Shown: positions 34,907-43,537, counted from the stretch's first letter. The stretch: 64,000 nt of DNA from Crocinitomicaceae bacterium (GCA_020635955.1 JACJYW010000004.1:372001-436000), one strand, 5' to 3'. Notes: generated by a model from the sequence alone, not told the origin. Numbers and translations are program-made.

Positions 34907-35992
34907 CTATTCTACAGTCACCTTACGTGGTTCGAAATCCTGCGCTTTAGTTTGTTTGCGCTCTTCTTTCTCTTTACGAACTTTTTTAGCTGCTTCAACC
35001 TTATCGTCTACTTTCGTTTCAGGTTGATCACCATCCTGAAAAGGTGCCTTAGGTGTCAATCCTAAAATATCGAACAAAGCTTTATCCTCATTATATTCAG
35101 GATTTGGAGTAGTTAATAATTTATCTCCAGCAAAAATGGAAGATGCTCCTGCTAAAAAGCAAAGTGCTTGTGATTCCTGGGACATTTGTGTACGTCCTGC
35201 AGAGAGTCTGATGATCGATTTAGGGAACAAGATTCTTGAAGTAGCAATCATTCTGATCATTTCCCAAATGGCTACCGGTTTTTGATCTTCTAAAGGCGTA
35301 CCCTCAACGGCTACTAAAGCATTGATTGGAATAGATTCAGGTGGTTGCTCCATATGTACATAGGTCATCAACATCCCAATTCTATCCTCAGCAGTTTCAC
35401 CCATTCCAATGATTCCTCCTGAACATACTGAAATTCCAGCCTTTTGCACATTTGAAATGGTATCTATTCTATTTTGATATTCTCTAGTAGAGATAATGTC
35501 TTTGTAAAATTCTTCTGAAGAATCAAGGTTATGGTTGTAAGCGTAAAGCCCTGCATTTTTCAAGCGTTCAGCCTGATCTTCGTTCAACATACCCAAAGTG
35601 GCGCAAACTTCCATCCCCATTTGGTTGATCTCCTGCACCATTTCTACTACTTTATCGAAATCCCGGTTATCTCTTACTTCTCTCCAGGCTGCCCCCATAC
35701 AAACACGAGATGACCCATTAGCTTTGGCATTTTTCGCTAATCCAACCACTTCATCTACACCCATCATTGCATGTACATCCAACTCCGTGTTGTACTTTGC
35801 TGATTGAGGACAATAACCACAATCTTCAGGACAACCACCCGTTTTAATAGAGATCAATGAACTCATTTGAACCTCATTTGGATTATGATATTCTCTATGC
35901 ACTGTAGCTGCCTGATAGATCAAATCCATCAATGGACCATTGTATAGTTCTAATGCCTTTTCTTTTGTTGCGTATGCTGTGTTTATCTTCAT
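34907..35992 (-). CDS. bioB: Biotin synthase
   Basis: Radical-SAM enzyme of 361 residues that inserts sulfur into dethiobiotin. The CxxxCxxC cluster motif is GGCPEDCGYCPQS. Further matches are ARGxxR-like ANGSSRVCMGAAWR, GGIIGMGE and the arginine of IRLSAGRTQMS, a ligand of the auxiliary 2Fe-2S cluster. About 40 extra residues at the C-terminus are lysine- and glutamate-rich (KKVRKEKEERKQ), as in several Bacteroidota homologues. I see no biotin operator in the 20 bases before it; an unrelated four-helix-bundle gene lies immediately upstream. Confidence 0.96.
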   Translation of the reverse strand: MKINTAYATKEKALELYNGPLMDLIYQAATVHREYHNPNEVQMSSLISIKTGGCPEDCGYCPQSAKYNTELDVHAMMGVDEVVGLAKNAKANGSSRVCMGAAWREVRDNRDFDKVVEMVQEINQMGMEVCATLGMLNEDQAERLKNAGLYAYNHNLDSSEEFYKDIISTREYQNRIDTISNVQKAGISVCSGGIIGMGETAEDRIGMLMTYVHMEQPPESIPINALVAVEGTPLEDQKPVAIWEMIRMIATSRILFPKSIIRLSAGRTQMSQESQALCFLAGASSIFAGDKLLTTPNPEYNEDKALFDILGLTPKAPFQDGDQPETKVDDKVEAAKKVRKEKEERKQTKAQDFEPRKVTVE

Positions 35993-36012
35993 AGATAATA
36001 AGTATCTAGATG

Positions 36013-36378
36013 TTAGTATTTAGTATTGAGAGAGTTTATTTCGAAGCTCTTTTGTAGAGAATGAATCATTTTCTGAACTTCTTCCAATCCAATTAAAATA
36101 TCATGTGTATTTATGTCAAATAATTTCTGAATTAATAATAATTGTGTTTCTAATTCAAAGGAAGATCCAACTGCAATATTTAGAAATCTTGAAAAATCCT
36201 TTTTCGTTCCTCTTCCTGCGCCCTCGGCAATGTTACTAGGGATCGATAAAGCTGATCTGGTAATTTGACTTGAGAAATTAAATTTTTCTGCCTCAGGTAA
36301 AAGTTTAGAAACCTCATAGGTAGATTCAACAATCTCCATTGCCTTTTGCCATACTTTTAATTCTTTATATTGATGCAT
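36013..36378 (-). CDS. Four-helix-bundle (S23/IVP-like) protein
   Basis: Protein of 121 residues in the four-helix-bundle family first seen inside 23S rRNA intervening sequences and related to the Avd accessory protein of diversity-generating retroelements. Family signatures are YKELKVWQKAMEIVE, ITRSALSIPSNIAEGAGR and FSRFLNIAVGSSFELETQL. No function is established for stand-alone copies. The C-terminal residues LNTKY are encoded by one arm of an inverted repeat whose partner lies just upstream of the start. It sits between bioB and a MORN-like lipoprotein, unrelated to both. Confidence 0.88.
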   Translation of the reverse strand: MHQYKELKVWQKAMEIVESTYEVSKLLPEAEKFNFSSQITRSALSIPSNIAEGAGRGTKKDFSRFLNIAVGSSFELETQLLLIQKLFDINTHDILIGLEEVQKMIHSLQKSFEINSLNTKY

Positions 36379-36407
36379 AAATCTCTCTATACTCAGTACT
36401 AAATACT
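36015..36407. repeat. 16-nt inverted repeats bounding the four-helix-bundle gene
   Basis: AGTATTTAGTATTGAG at 36015-36030 is the reverse complement, with one mismatch, of CTCAGTACTAAATACT at 36392-36407. The left arm covers the last codons and stop of the four-helix-bundle gene, and the right arm is 14 bases beyond its start. The TACTAAATACT core is A/T-rich and itself contains a short repeat. Confidence 0.7.
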
Positions 36408-36427
36408 TCTACCTAACTTCTTCAGCC

Positions 36428-37273
36428 TCAATCCACAACCTTACCTTCTTTGTAAATGATTCGGGTATCCACGGTTCCATCTTCATTATAATATACGAAC
36501 TCTCCCTCCTCTTTTCCGTTCAAATAAGTACCGGCAACCTTCAGTTGACCAGAAGGATACCAATAATTCACCTGACCACTTTCTTTTCCGTAAAGATAGT
36601 GCCCTTCATACTTTTTTTTGCCATTTTCAAAGAAAGTTGTTGACACACTATCCAATTTACCATAATTCCACTTCGAAATTTGTTGTGGTGTTCCGTCTTC
36701 AAAATAGTACTTCCACAGCCCATTTTGTAAACCTTCAATAAACGAACCTTCCGTTTTCACCTGACCGGTTTCATACCATTCTTTGATCTCACCGTGAGGC
36801 AGTGAATCATTGAACATATTTAGTGCTTTTTTCTCTCCAGATGGATACCAAAATTCCCACAATCCGTGCTTTCTGTTCTTGAAATAATGGCCTTTTGCAT
36901 CTAGTTTCCCACGTTCATCATAGAAAATCCATTCACCAGAACGCTTATCCATTTCAAATTGCCCAATATATTCAGGATGTCCATTATCGTAATATCTGGC
37001 AATAGGTCCATCTACTAATCCTTCTGTCCAGGATGAGATCTCTTCCAAAGTATCATTCAAATGATAAAAGGTCCATTCTCCAACCGCCAGATCGTTTTCA
37101 AACTGTCCTTCAGATTCAAGATGGTCATCTTCTGTATAAAATGACCATTTCCCTTCACGTTTTCCATCTTTCATTTCACCAATACCATATCCACCTCCGA
37201 TAACAGATTGCTTGTTATTTTCTTTGCAAGCATATAGACCTGCAAACAGGAATATGAAGATTAAATAACGCAT
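36428..37273 (-). CDS. MORN/YwqK-like repeat lipoprotein
   Basis: Protein of 281 residues with a lipobox (AGLYACKEN) followed by about ten repeats of 22-24 residues (GKWSFYTEDDHLESEGQF-type; GLWEFWYPSGEKK; GEFVYYNEDGT). It belongs to the same family as the 493-residue protein at 15404 but is lipid-anchored and more diverged. Its function is unknown. It begins 17 bases after obg on the same strand and probably belongs to the adk-obg transcript. Confidence 0.82.
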   Translation of the reverse strand: MRYLIFIFLFAGLYACKENNKQSVIGGGYGIGEMKDGKREGKWSFYTEDDHLESEGQFENDLAVGEWTFYHLNDTLEEISSWTEGLVDGPIARYYDNGHPEYIGQFEMDKRSGEWIFYDERGKLDAKGHYFKNRKHGLWEFWYPSGEKKALNMFNDSLPHGEIKEWYETGQVKTEGSFIEGLQNGLWKYYFEDGTPQQISKWNYGKLDSVSTTFFENGKKKYEGHYLYGKESGQVNYWYPSGQLKVAGTYLNGKEEGEFVYYNEDGTVDTRIIYKEGKVVD

Positions 37274-37290
37274 GATGAGATACGAAAATA

Positions 37291-38280
37291 CTAAATTTCC
37301 TTGTGGAGTTCATTCCAGATCATATCCTTCAACTCAACCAAACCGGTTTGAGCAACAGAAGAGATGAAGACGTAAGGTATATTTGGTAGATCCCTTTTAA
37401 TTTCTGACTTCAATTCATCATCCAGCATATCTGATTTTGATATGGCTAGTAACCTTGGTTTATCAATCAGATCTGGATTGTATTGTTTCAATTCGTTCAC
37501 GAGAATATCATATTCTTTACGGATGTCGTCAGAATCAGCAGGAACCATGAAAAGTAAAACCGAATTTCTTTCAATATGCCGAAGAAATCTCAATCCCAAA
37601 CCTTTTCCTTCGTGAGCTCCTTCAATGATTCCCGGAATATCTGCCATTACGAATGAACGGTAATCTCGATAGGCCACCATTCCAAGATTCGGAGTCAAGG
37701 TAGTAAAAGGATAATCTCCAATTTCAGGTTTCGCAGCAGAAATTACTGATAGTAGGGTTGATTTACCAGCATTTGGAAATCCAACTAAACCGACATCTGC
37801 CAACACTTTTAATTCCAGAATGATCCATCCTTCTTTCTCTGGAATACCAGGTTGAGCGTATCTAGGGGTTTGATTTGTAGATGATTTAAAGTGTACATTA
37901 CCTCTTCCTCCTTTACCACCTTCCATGACAATGATCTCTTGCCCGTGTTCAGTGATCTCTCCTAACTCTTCAAAAGTCTCCCCGTCTTTGATAACCGTAC
38001 CAATGGGAACTTCAAGGTATTCATCCGCACCATCTGCACCATGACACTGATTTTTACCACCAGGTTCGCCATGAGATGCCATTACGTGTTTTCTGTATTT
38101 GAGTGGAAGAAGTGTCCACAATTGTTCGTTACCTTTCACGATAACGTGTCCGCCTCTACCTCCATCTCCACCGGCAGGTCCACCTTTGGGAATAAATTTT
38201 TCCCTTCTCATGTAATGAGAGCCCGGACCTCCTTTTCCAGAGCGGCAGTGTATTTTGACATAGTCAATAAAATTACTCAT
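37291..38280 (-). CDS. obg: Obg/CgtA GTPase
   Basis: Ribosome-associated GTPase of 329 residues involved in large-subunit maturation and stress control. The N-terminal glycine-rich OBG domain (residues 1-158; GGPAGGDGGRGG, GGKGGRGNVHF) is followed by the G domain. The P-loop is GFPNAGKST (167-175), with FTTLTPNLG as the switch I region, DIPGIIEGAHEGKGLG as switch II and AISKSD as the guanine-specificity motif. There is no C-terminal OCT domain, as is usual for this phylum. It follows adk by 20 bases. Obg binds ppGpp in other bacteria, which links it to rel at 16890. Confidence 0.96.
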   Translation of the reverse strand: MSNFIDYVKIHCRSGKGGPGSHYMRREKFIPKGGPAGGDGGRGGHVIVKGNEQLWTLLPLKYRKHVMASHGEPGGKNQCHGADGADEYLEVPIGTVIKDGETFEELGEITEHGQEIIVMEGGKGGRGNVHFKSSTNQTPRYAQPGIPEKEGWIILELKVLADVGLVGFPNAGKSTLLSVISAAKPEIGDYPFTTLTPNLGMVAYRDYRSFVMADIPGIIEGAHEGKGLGLRFLRHIERNSVLLFMVPADSDDIRKEYDILVNELKQYNPDLIDKPRLLAISKSDMLDDELKSEIKRDLPNIPYVFISSVAQTGLVELKDMIWNELHKEI

Positions 38281-38300
38281 GACACTCTGTAATTAAGTAA

Positions 38301-38885
38301 TTAAGCAAGAATTGAATCAATAGAATCAAATAGTCGCTCAGTAACATCTGAGATCTCGCCAATTCCATCTATGATAGCCGCCTTTCCTTGATTTTTATAG
38401 AAATTGATCACAGGAAGCGTTTCATTCTTATAAACATTGATCCTGTTTTGAATTACAGCAGGATCTGCATCATCAGGTCTGTTTTCAAGAAGTGCTCTGC
38501 TTTTCAAACGCTCTCTCAATTCATTTTCCTCTACATCAAGTGCTAAACACATGCTAATTGATGTTCCTTTTTCATTAAGGATCTTATCCAGCGCTTCTGC
38601 CTGAACAACTGTTCTAGGGAAACCGTCAAAAATATAACCTTCAGCAGGATTCTTTTCAATAGTGTCAACCAGCATATTGATCGTTACTTCATCCGGCACC
38701 AATTGTCCTTTTGAAATGAAACTTTTAGCCAACATACCCAACTCAGTTTCATTCTTCATGTTATATCTGAAAACGTCTCCCGTTGAAATATGAAACAGAC
38801 TGTATTTCTCAACCAATTTAACGGCTTGAGTTCCTTTTCCTGCCCCCGGAGGGCCAAATAATACAATGTTTATCATCTTGCTCAT
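38301..38885 (-). CDS. adk: Adenylate kinase
   Basis: Balances AMP, ADP and ATP. It has 194 residues, the short form without the zinc LID insert. The P-loop is GPPGAGKGTQ. HISTGDVFR and DGFPRT bind AMP, and the LID arginines are in RLKSRALLENRPDD. An ATG three codons downstream (38876) is an alternative start. It heads the adk-obg-MORN minus-strand group and is divergent from clpB across 280 bases. Confidence 0.96.
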   Translation of the reverse strand: MSKMINIVLFGPPGAGKGTQAVKLVEKYSLFHISTGDVFRYNMKNETELGMLAKSFISKGQLVPDEVTINMLVDTIEKNPAEGYIFDGFPRTVVQAEALDKILNEKGTSISMCLALDVEENELRERLKSRALLENRPDDADPAVIQNRINVYKNETLPVINFYKNQGKAAIIDGIGEISDVTERLFDSIDSILA

Positions 38886-39033
38886 TTGATCTCACTTACT
38901 ATTAGTGAGGTAATCCCTTACCATGCCTTATTTGGATTATCCAGATAGCTTCATGGTGAAGCTGCAAATTTATTGCTTATAATTCGCATTCCGCTAAAGG
39001 AAACAGCACTTTTTATTCACCAGTTGTTAAAAC

Positions 39034-39085
39034 GTCAGTTCTTTTGATAAAAATCAGCAAATCTGTCAGTTGAAACTGATAAAAA
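39034..39085 (+). promoter_or_regulatory. Direct repeats upstream of clpB, candidate regulator site
   Basis: GTCAGTT, 5-6 nt, GATAAAAA occurs twice, at 39034-39053 and 39065-39085, 31-32 bases apart, about three helical turns. The second copy also contains TCAGTT-GA-AACTGA, a 6-bp dyad. The rest of the 38886-39165 gap holds A/T-rich DNA and a TTTG at 39116-39119 with no convincing -7 partner. The site lies about 80 bases upstream of the clpB start and could bind a stress regulator. I do not recognise it as CIRCE. Confidence 0.35.
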
Positions 39086-39165
39086 CCGTCATTTTTTCAG
39101 GTAAATTCCATGAAATTTGAATTGGACCCTAATTTGAGTATGGTATTTCGTTAAAAACTACAAAA

Positions 39166-41790
39166 ATGAATTTTGATAAACTGACAACAAAATCGCAAGA
39201 AGTACTAAGACAAGCTCAAACCATCACAGAGGGTCTTGGTCAGCAAGCTATCGAACCGGGACATATGCTAAAAGCTATGATCTCTGAAGATAATAACGTT
39301 TTGCCGTTTCTTTTTAAAGAAGCTGGATTAGATCTTAATACAGTAAGCAGAACAGTAGATAGCATTGTTGAAGGATACCCTAAAGTGAGTGGTGGTCAGG
39401 TTTATCTTGGAAACAATACAAACAAATTATTTACAGAAGCCAATAAGATCGCTCAGGAATTCAAAGATGAATTTATATCAGTTGATGTGCTCTTCCTGGC
39501 ATTGCTTGAAGTCAATGATTCAATAGGTAAACTATTGAAGGATGTTGGTTTCAACGCGAAACAATTAAAAGAGGCTATTATGAAATTAAGAAATGGAGAT
39601 TCAGTAAGCTCTCAAGGTCAGGAAGAAACCTATCAGGCTCTTTCTAAATACGCCAAGAACCTAAATGAAATGGCGGCTAATGGAAAACTTGATCCTGTAA
39701 TTGGACGTGATGATGAGATTAGACGTGTTCTTCAGATATTATCTCGTAGAACAAAGAATAACCCAATTCTAATTGGTGAACCAGGTGTTGGTAAAACAGC
39801 CATTGCAGAAGGTATTGCCCATAGAATTGTAGCAGGTGACGTTCCTGATAATTTGAAAACCAGAAAAGTATTCTCATTAGACATGGGAGCTTTGGTTGCC
39901 GGCGCTAAATACAAAGGGGAATTCGAAGAGAGATTAAAATCTGTGGTACAGGAAGTGATCAAATCAGATGGAGAGATCATTCTTTTCATTGATGAGATCC
40001 ACACGCTTGTTGGTGCCGGAGGTGGAGGTGAAGGAGCAATGGATGCAGCTAACATACTTAAACCTGCATTGGCAAGAGGTGAGTTGAGAGCTGTTGGTGC
40101 AACTACTTTGAACGAGTATCAGAAGTATTTTGAGAAAGACAAGGCACTGGTAAGACGATTCCAAACCGTTTTAATTGATGAACCATCTAGAGAAGATGCT
40201 ATATCCATCTTAAGAGGGATCAAAGATAAATACGAGACTTACCATAAAGTGTTGATCAAAGATGAAGCGATCATTGCGGCTGTTGAACTTTCACAACGAT
40301 ATATCACTGAAAGACAGTTGCCGGATAAAGCAATTGACCTGATTGACGAAGCCGCATCTAAACTGAGAATGGAAATGAATTCCAAACCGGTGGAGTTGGA
40401 TGAGATCGACAGACGTATCATGCAATTAGAGATTGAGCGTGAAGCCATTAAACGTGAAAAGGATCAGAAGAAACTGGATTCCATTGAGTCTGAATTGGCT
40501 GAATTGAATGAGAAACGTACAGATTACATGGCCAAATGGCAAGCTGAAAAAGATGTGATCGAAGGTATTCAAAAAGCCAATGAAGAGATTGAAAACCTAA
40601 AATTGGAAGCTGAAAGAGCCGAGAGAGAGGGTAACTACGAAAAAGTAGCAGAGATTAGATACGGCAGATTGAAAGAACTTGAAGACAAGATCGTGCACCT
40701 GAAATCTGAATTGGTAGAAGTTCAAAAGAACTCTAAGACCATAAAAGAAGAAGTGGATGCCGAAGAAATTGCTGAAGTTGTGTCAAAATGGACGGGGATT
40801 CCTGTTTCTAAAATGGTGGAAAGTGAAAGAGAGAAGTTATTAAAACTTGAAGAGGAACTTGGAAAACGAGTGGTTGGACAAAAAGATGCAGTTATTGCTG
40901 TGTCTGATGCCATCAGACGTTCAAGAGCTGGATTACAGGATGAGAAAAAACCGATTGGTTCATTCATATTCCTTGGGACTACCGGTGTAGGTAAAACTGA
41001 GTTGGCTAAAGCCTTAGCAGATTATCTGTTTAATGACGAGAATGCCATGACCCGAATTGATATGAGTGAATATCAGGAGAAACATTCAGTTTCCAGATTA
41101 GTGGGAGCTCCTCCGGGATATGTTGGATATGATGAAGGGGGTCAATTAACCGAAGCGGTGAGAAGAAGACCTTACTCCATTGTTTTGATGGATGAGATCG
41201 AGAAAGCGCATCCGGATGTATTTAACATCTTGCTGCAAGTGTTGGATGATGGACGTTTGACTGATAATAAAGGAAGAACGGTAAACTTCAAGAACACCAT
41301 AATCATAATGACCTCAAACCTTGGTTCTGGAATTATCCAAGAACGCTTTGAGCATCTCACAGACAAAAATAAGGATGAGATCATTGAACAAACCAAGAAA
41401 GAAGTGTTTGATATGTTGAGAAAAACCATCAGACCAGAGTTTTTGAACAGAATTGATGAAACGATCATGTTCCAGCCATTAACGAGAGAAGATGTGTTGA
41501 ATATTGTGAAGATCCAATTCAGTATTCTGAAGAAACGATTGGCTGAAAAGGATATCAGTATTGAAGCAACGGATGAAGCATTAGAATGGTTAGCGTTGGA
41601 AGGATACGATCCACAATTTGGTGCAAGACCTGTTAAGCGTGTAATGCAAAGAGATCTATTGAATAAATTATCGAAAGAACTGCTTGCAGGTACCATTGGT
41701 GCTGATAGTCATATTCTACTCGACTTGAAGGATGGAGAACTTGCTTTCAAGAACAATGGAGCAAAAGTTGCTGATCCAACATTGAATTAA
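39166..41790 (+). CDS. clpB: ClpB disaggregase
   Basis: Hsp100 ATPase of 874 residues that pulls apart aggregated proteins with DnaK. The N-terminal double Clp-N repeat is present (QEVLRQAQTITEGLGQQAIE). The first AAA+ module has Walker A GEPGVGKT (204-211) and Walker B in ILFIDEIHTLVG. A long coiled-coil middle domain (residues about 400-530) marks ClpB rather than ClpA/C. The second module has GTTGVGKT (604-611), GAPPGYVGYDEGG and ARPVKRVMQ. A terminator follows 25 bases after the stop. Confidence 0.97.
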   Translation: MNFDKLTTKSQEVLRQAQTITEGLGQQAIEPGHMLKAMISEDNNVLPFLFKEAGLDLNTVSRTVDSIVEGYPKVSGGQVYLGNNTNKLFTEANKIAQEFKDEFISVDVLFLALLEVNDSIGKLLKDVGFNAKQLKEAIMKLRNGDSVSSQGQEETYQALSKYAKNLNEMAANGKLDPVIGRDDEIRRVLQILSRRTKNNPILIGEPGVGKTAIAEGIAHRIVAGDVPDNLKTRKVFSLDMGALVAGAKYKGEFEERLKSVVQEVIKSDGEIILFIDEIHTLVGAGGGGEGAMDAANILKPALARGELRAVGATTLNEYQKYFEKDKALVRRFQTVLIDEPSREDAISILRGIKDKYETYHKVLIKDEAIIAAVELSQRYITERQLPDKAIDLIDEAASKLRMEMNSKPVELDEIDRRIMQLEIEREAIKREKDQKKLDSIESELAELNEKRTDYMAKWQAEKDVIEGIQKANEEIENLKLEAERAEREGNYEKVAEIRYGRLKELEDKIVHLKSELVEVQKNSKTIKEEVDAEEIAEVVSKWTGIPVSKMVESEREKLLKLEEELGKRVVGQKDAVIAVSDAIRRSRAGLQDEKKPIGSFIFLGTTGVGKTELAKALADYLFNDENAMTRIDMSEYQEKHSVSRLVGAPPGYVGYDEGGQLTEAVRRRPYSIVLMDEIEKAHPDVFNILLQVLDDGRLTDNKGRTVNFKNTIIIMTSNLGSGIIQERFEHLTDKNKDEIIEQTKKEVFDMLRKTIRPEFLNRIDETIMFQPLTREDVLNIVKIQFSILKKRLAEKDISIEATDEALEWLALEGYDPQFGARPVKRVMQRDLLNKLSKELLAGTIGADSHILLDLKDGELAFKNNGAKVADPTLN

Positions 41791-41815
41791 TTAAAGTGCA
41801 GGATTACCAAAAAAG

Positions 41816-41847
41816 AGAAAGCCTTCTGAAAATTCAGAAGGCTTTCT
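41816..41847. terminator. Strong bidirectional terminator between clpB and a tiny lipoprotein
   Basis: A 15-bp perfect stem (AGAAAGCCTTCTGAA at 41816-41830, its complement at 41833-41847) is flanked by A-rich sequence on the left and a T tract on the right. It serves clpB on the plus strand and the lipoprotein at 41868-42035 on the minus strand. Confidence 0.9.
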
Positions 41848-41867
41848 TTTTGTATTTAGATCTTTGA

Positions 41868-42035
41868 TTATCGTTTTGATTGAACCAAAGCTTTTACTAG
41901 TTCTACTTTCTTATTATGATCAGCTTTATACTTAGTATAATCTGACTTATTATAAGCGTCACAAACGCCATGTCCACAACTTGTCATCCCTAATGCGAAT
42001 ACCCCTAGTATTCCAGCCAACATTACCTTTTTCAT
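41868..42035 (-). CDS. Tiny lipoprotein, copy 1 (55 aa)
   Basis: Small gene of 55 codons beginning MKKVMLAGILGVFALGM and ending VQSKR. A lipobox (ALGMTSCG) is followed by a mature part of only about 36 residues with CDAYNKSDYTKYKAD and a charged helix. It is a close paralogue of the 56-residue protein at 42234: both share FALGMxSCG, CDAY, DYTKYKADHNKK and a valine/leucine-rich helix. I do not recognise the family. The two genes have separate terminators, so they are expressed from separate promoters. Confidence 0.85.
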   Translation of the reverse strand: MKKVMLAGILGVFALGMTSCGHGVCDAYNKSDYTKYKADHNKKVELVKALVQSKR

Positions 42036-42051
42036 TTTTCGAGTTTTTATT

Positions 42052-42068
42052 CCCCGAAAATAACGGGG
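42052..42068 (-). promoter_or_regulatory. Palindrome over a candidate -7 box, lipoprotein copy 1
   Basis: CCCCG, 7 nt, CGGGG lies 17 bases before the ATG of lipoprotein copy 1. On the minus strand the loop and right arm contain TATTTTCG (42062-42055), a one-mismatch -7 box. The dyad could be an operator or a hairpin at the 5' end of the mRNA. Confidence 0.4.
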
Positions 42069-42183
42069 CGAGTTTTATAAAGTTTTTGCATTTCAAAAAG
42101 CACAATTACCTTGCCAACTTTTTGAGTACAACAAAATAGAGAATAAACTTAAACGAGTCAAGAGTGGGGATACAGAAAAACAA

Positions 42184-42213
42184 AAAACCCTTCCAGCAAG
42201 CTGAAAGGGTTTT
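42184..42213 (-). terminator. Terminator of lipoprotein copy 2
   Basis: A 14-bp stem with one mismatch (AAAACCCTTCCAGC at 42184-42197; GCTGAAAGGGTTTT at 42200-42213). On the minus strand a T tract from the A run at 42182-42187 follows. It lies 20 bases past the stop of the gene at 42234-42404. Confidence 0.8.
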
Positions 42214-42233
42214 TACCTGATCTTTTACAGATC

Positions 42234-42404
42234 TTATTTTTGTGCTTCAATCAATGATTGAACCAATTCAATCTTTTTGTTGTGATCAGCTTTGTATTTT
42301 GTGTAATCAGCTGATCTGTACGCATCACACGTATGTCCAGCACCACAACTACCCATTCCAAGGGCAAAAATTCCGAATAATCCTGCAAACAATAATTTTC
42401 TCAT
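42234..42404 (-). CDS. Tiny lipoprotein, copy 2 (56 aa)
   Basis: A 56-residue lipoprotein starting MRKLLFAGLFGIFALGM, with lipobox ALGMGSCG and a mature segment carrying CDAYRSADYTKYKADHNKK. The start is the ATG at 42404; a longer in-frame reading to 42509 has no export signal at its front and runs through the promoter region. It is paralogous to copy 1, 198 bases away. The mature cysteine after the lipid cysteine could pair between copies. Function is unknown. Confidence 0.82.
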   Translation of the reverse strand: MRKLLFAGLFGIFALGMGSCGAGHTCDAYRSADYTKYKADHNKKIELVQSLIEAQK

Positions 42405-42428
42405 CTTAAAGGTCTTTTTTGGTTTTAT

Positions 42429-42457
42429 AATCTTTGTCTTTGGCGTTGACAAAGATT
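42429..42457 (-). promoter_or_regulatory. Perfect 10-bp dyad upstream of lipoprotein copy 2
   Basis: AATCTTTGTC at 42429-42438 and its reverse complement at 42448-42457 are separated by 9 nt. On the minus strand the upstream arm contains AATCTTTG, close to the -7 consensus, so the dyad overlaps the probable transcription start 25-53 bases before the ATG. No T tract follows, so it is more like an operator or mRNA leader hairpin than a terminator. Confidence 0.5.
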
Positions 42458-42568
42458 GCCCTGTCAACATAACAGTCACGAAAATAGGGAAAAAATATTG
42501 TGCTGTCAAATCAAATGTGCCTGAAAATCAACAGAAAGATTTTAACAATTACCTCTTAACTCAGGTTT

Positions 42569-43507
42569 TTAGTGGTATAGAGCTGTGAATTTCTCGAGTA
42601 AAACTTTACTCAATTTATAGTAAGATTCTTTAGTCCAACCACCAACATGAGGCGATAAAATGACTTTTTTTGATTCTAAAAGCTTAGAAAAAACATCCGG
42701 CATGTCTCCATCAAACATATTTTCGAAGCTCGATTTTTCAAATTCAAGAACATCCAGACAAGCTCCAAGAACTTTACCAGAATCAATTCCAACCAATAGA
42801 TCTTCCGTTTTAACGATCTTCCCTCTTGACAAATTGATCAAATAAAAAGGTTGAACAACATTATTGATAAACGCCTGATCAACCATCCACATAGTTTCTT
42901 CATTTTGAGGAATATGCAAACTGATCACATCAGATCTATCCATTAATGTACGAAGATCAACTTCTTGTACACCGTCATTGCCAAAGCCACTTTTATATTT
43001 ATCATAGGCCAGCACTTCAACGTCAAATCCCTTTAACTTTTTAGCAAAAGCCGATCCGTTATTACCGTAGCCAATAATACCGACAACTTTTCCGTCCAGT
43101 TCAACTCCCCTATTCCCTTCTCTATCCCATTTTCCTGATCTTACTTCAGCATCAGCAGTATGTAAATGATTAAATAGAGATAAAAGCATTCCCAGTGCAT
43201 GCTCTGCCACTGCATTTCTATTTCCTTCAGGCGCATTGATCAATTCAATTCCTCTTGATTCACAATAAGGAACATCAATATTCTCCATTCCTGCACCTGA
43301 ACGACAAATGAATTTAAGGGCGGTAGCTTTAGAAAGAAATCCCTCATTCATAGGAAAGCGTGAACGTACCACAACCCCTTCAAAATCCTTAATACGCTCT
43401 TTGATCTCAGATTCTGGCGTTTGGATGAGATCAACACACTCATGACCTAAAGAAGTCATTCCTTCTTCCAGCACTTCATGAACTGTATCTAAAAAAGCTA
43501 TTTTCAT
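42569..43507 (-). CDS. D-2-hydroxyacid dehydrogenase
   Basis: NAD-dependent enzyme of 312 residues in the phosphoglycerate/2-hydroxyacid dehydrogenase family. I start at ATG 43507 (MKIAFLDTVHEVLEEG); seven more in-frame codons upstream give a poorer N-terminus. The NAD loop is VGIIGYGNNGSAFAKKL. The catalytic arginine lies in NLSRGKIV, the glutamate near LDVLEFE and the histidine in LSPHVGGWT. It lacks the ACT domain of classical SerA, so the substrate (3-phosphoglycerate or another hydroxyacid) is uncertain. No serine-pathway gene is adjacent. Confidence 0.9.
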   Translation of the reverse strand: MKIAFLDTVHEVLEEGMTSLGHECVDLIQTPESEIKERIKDFEGVVVRSRFPMNEGFLSKATALKFICRSGAGMENIDVPYCESRGIELINAPEGNRNAVAEHALGMLLSLFNHLHTADAEVRSGKWDREGNRGVELDGKVVGIIGYGNNGSAFAKKLKGFDVEVLAYDKYKSGFGNDGVQEVDLRTLMDRSDVISLHIPQNEETMWMVDQAFINNVVQPFYLINLSRGKIVKTEDLLVGIDSGKVLGACLDVLEFEKSSFENMFDGDMPDVFSKLLESKKVILSPHVGGWTKESYYKLSKVLLEKFTALYH

Positions 43508-43537
43508 TTGTGTGTCAATTACACACAAAATTGCGCT

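Noticed and set aside
35993..36012. Biotin operator or riboswitch before bioB
   Set aside because: Only 20 bases separate bioB from the four-helix-bundle gene and they contain no BirA-type dyad.
36013..36378. Diversity-generating retroelement, because the protein is Avd-like
   Set aside because: No reverse transcriptase, template repeat or variable repeat was found nearby; stand-alone four-helix-bundle genes are common.
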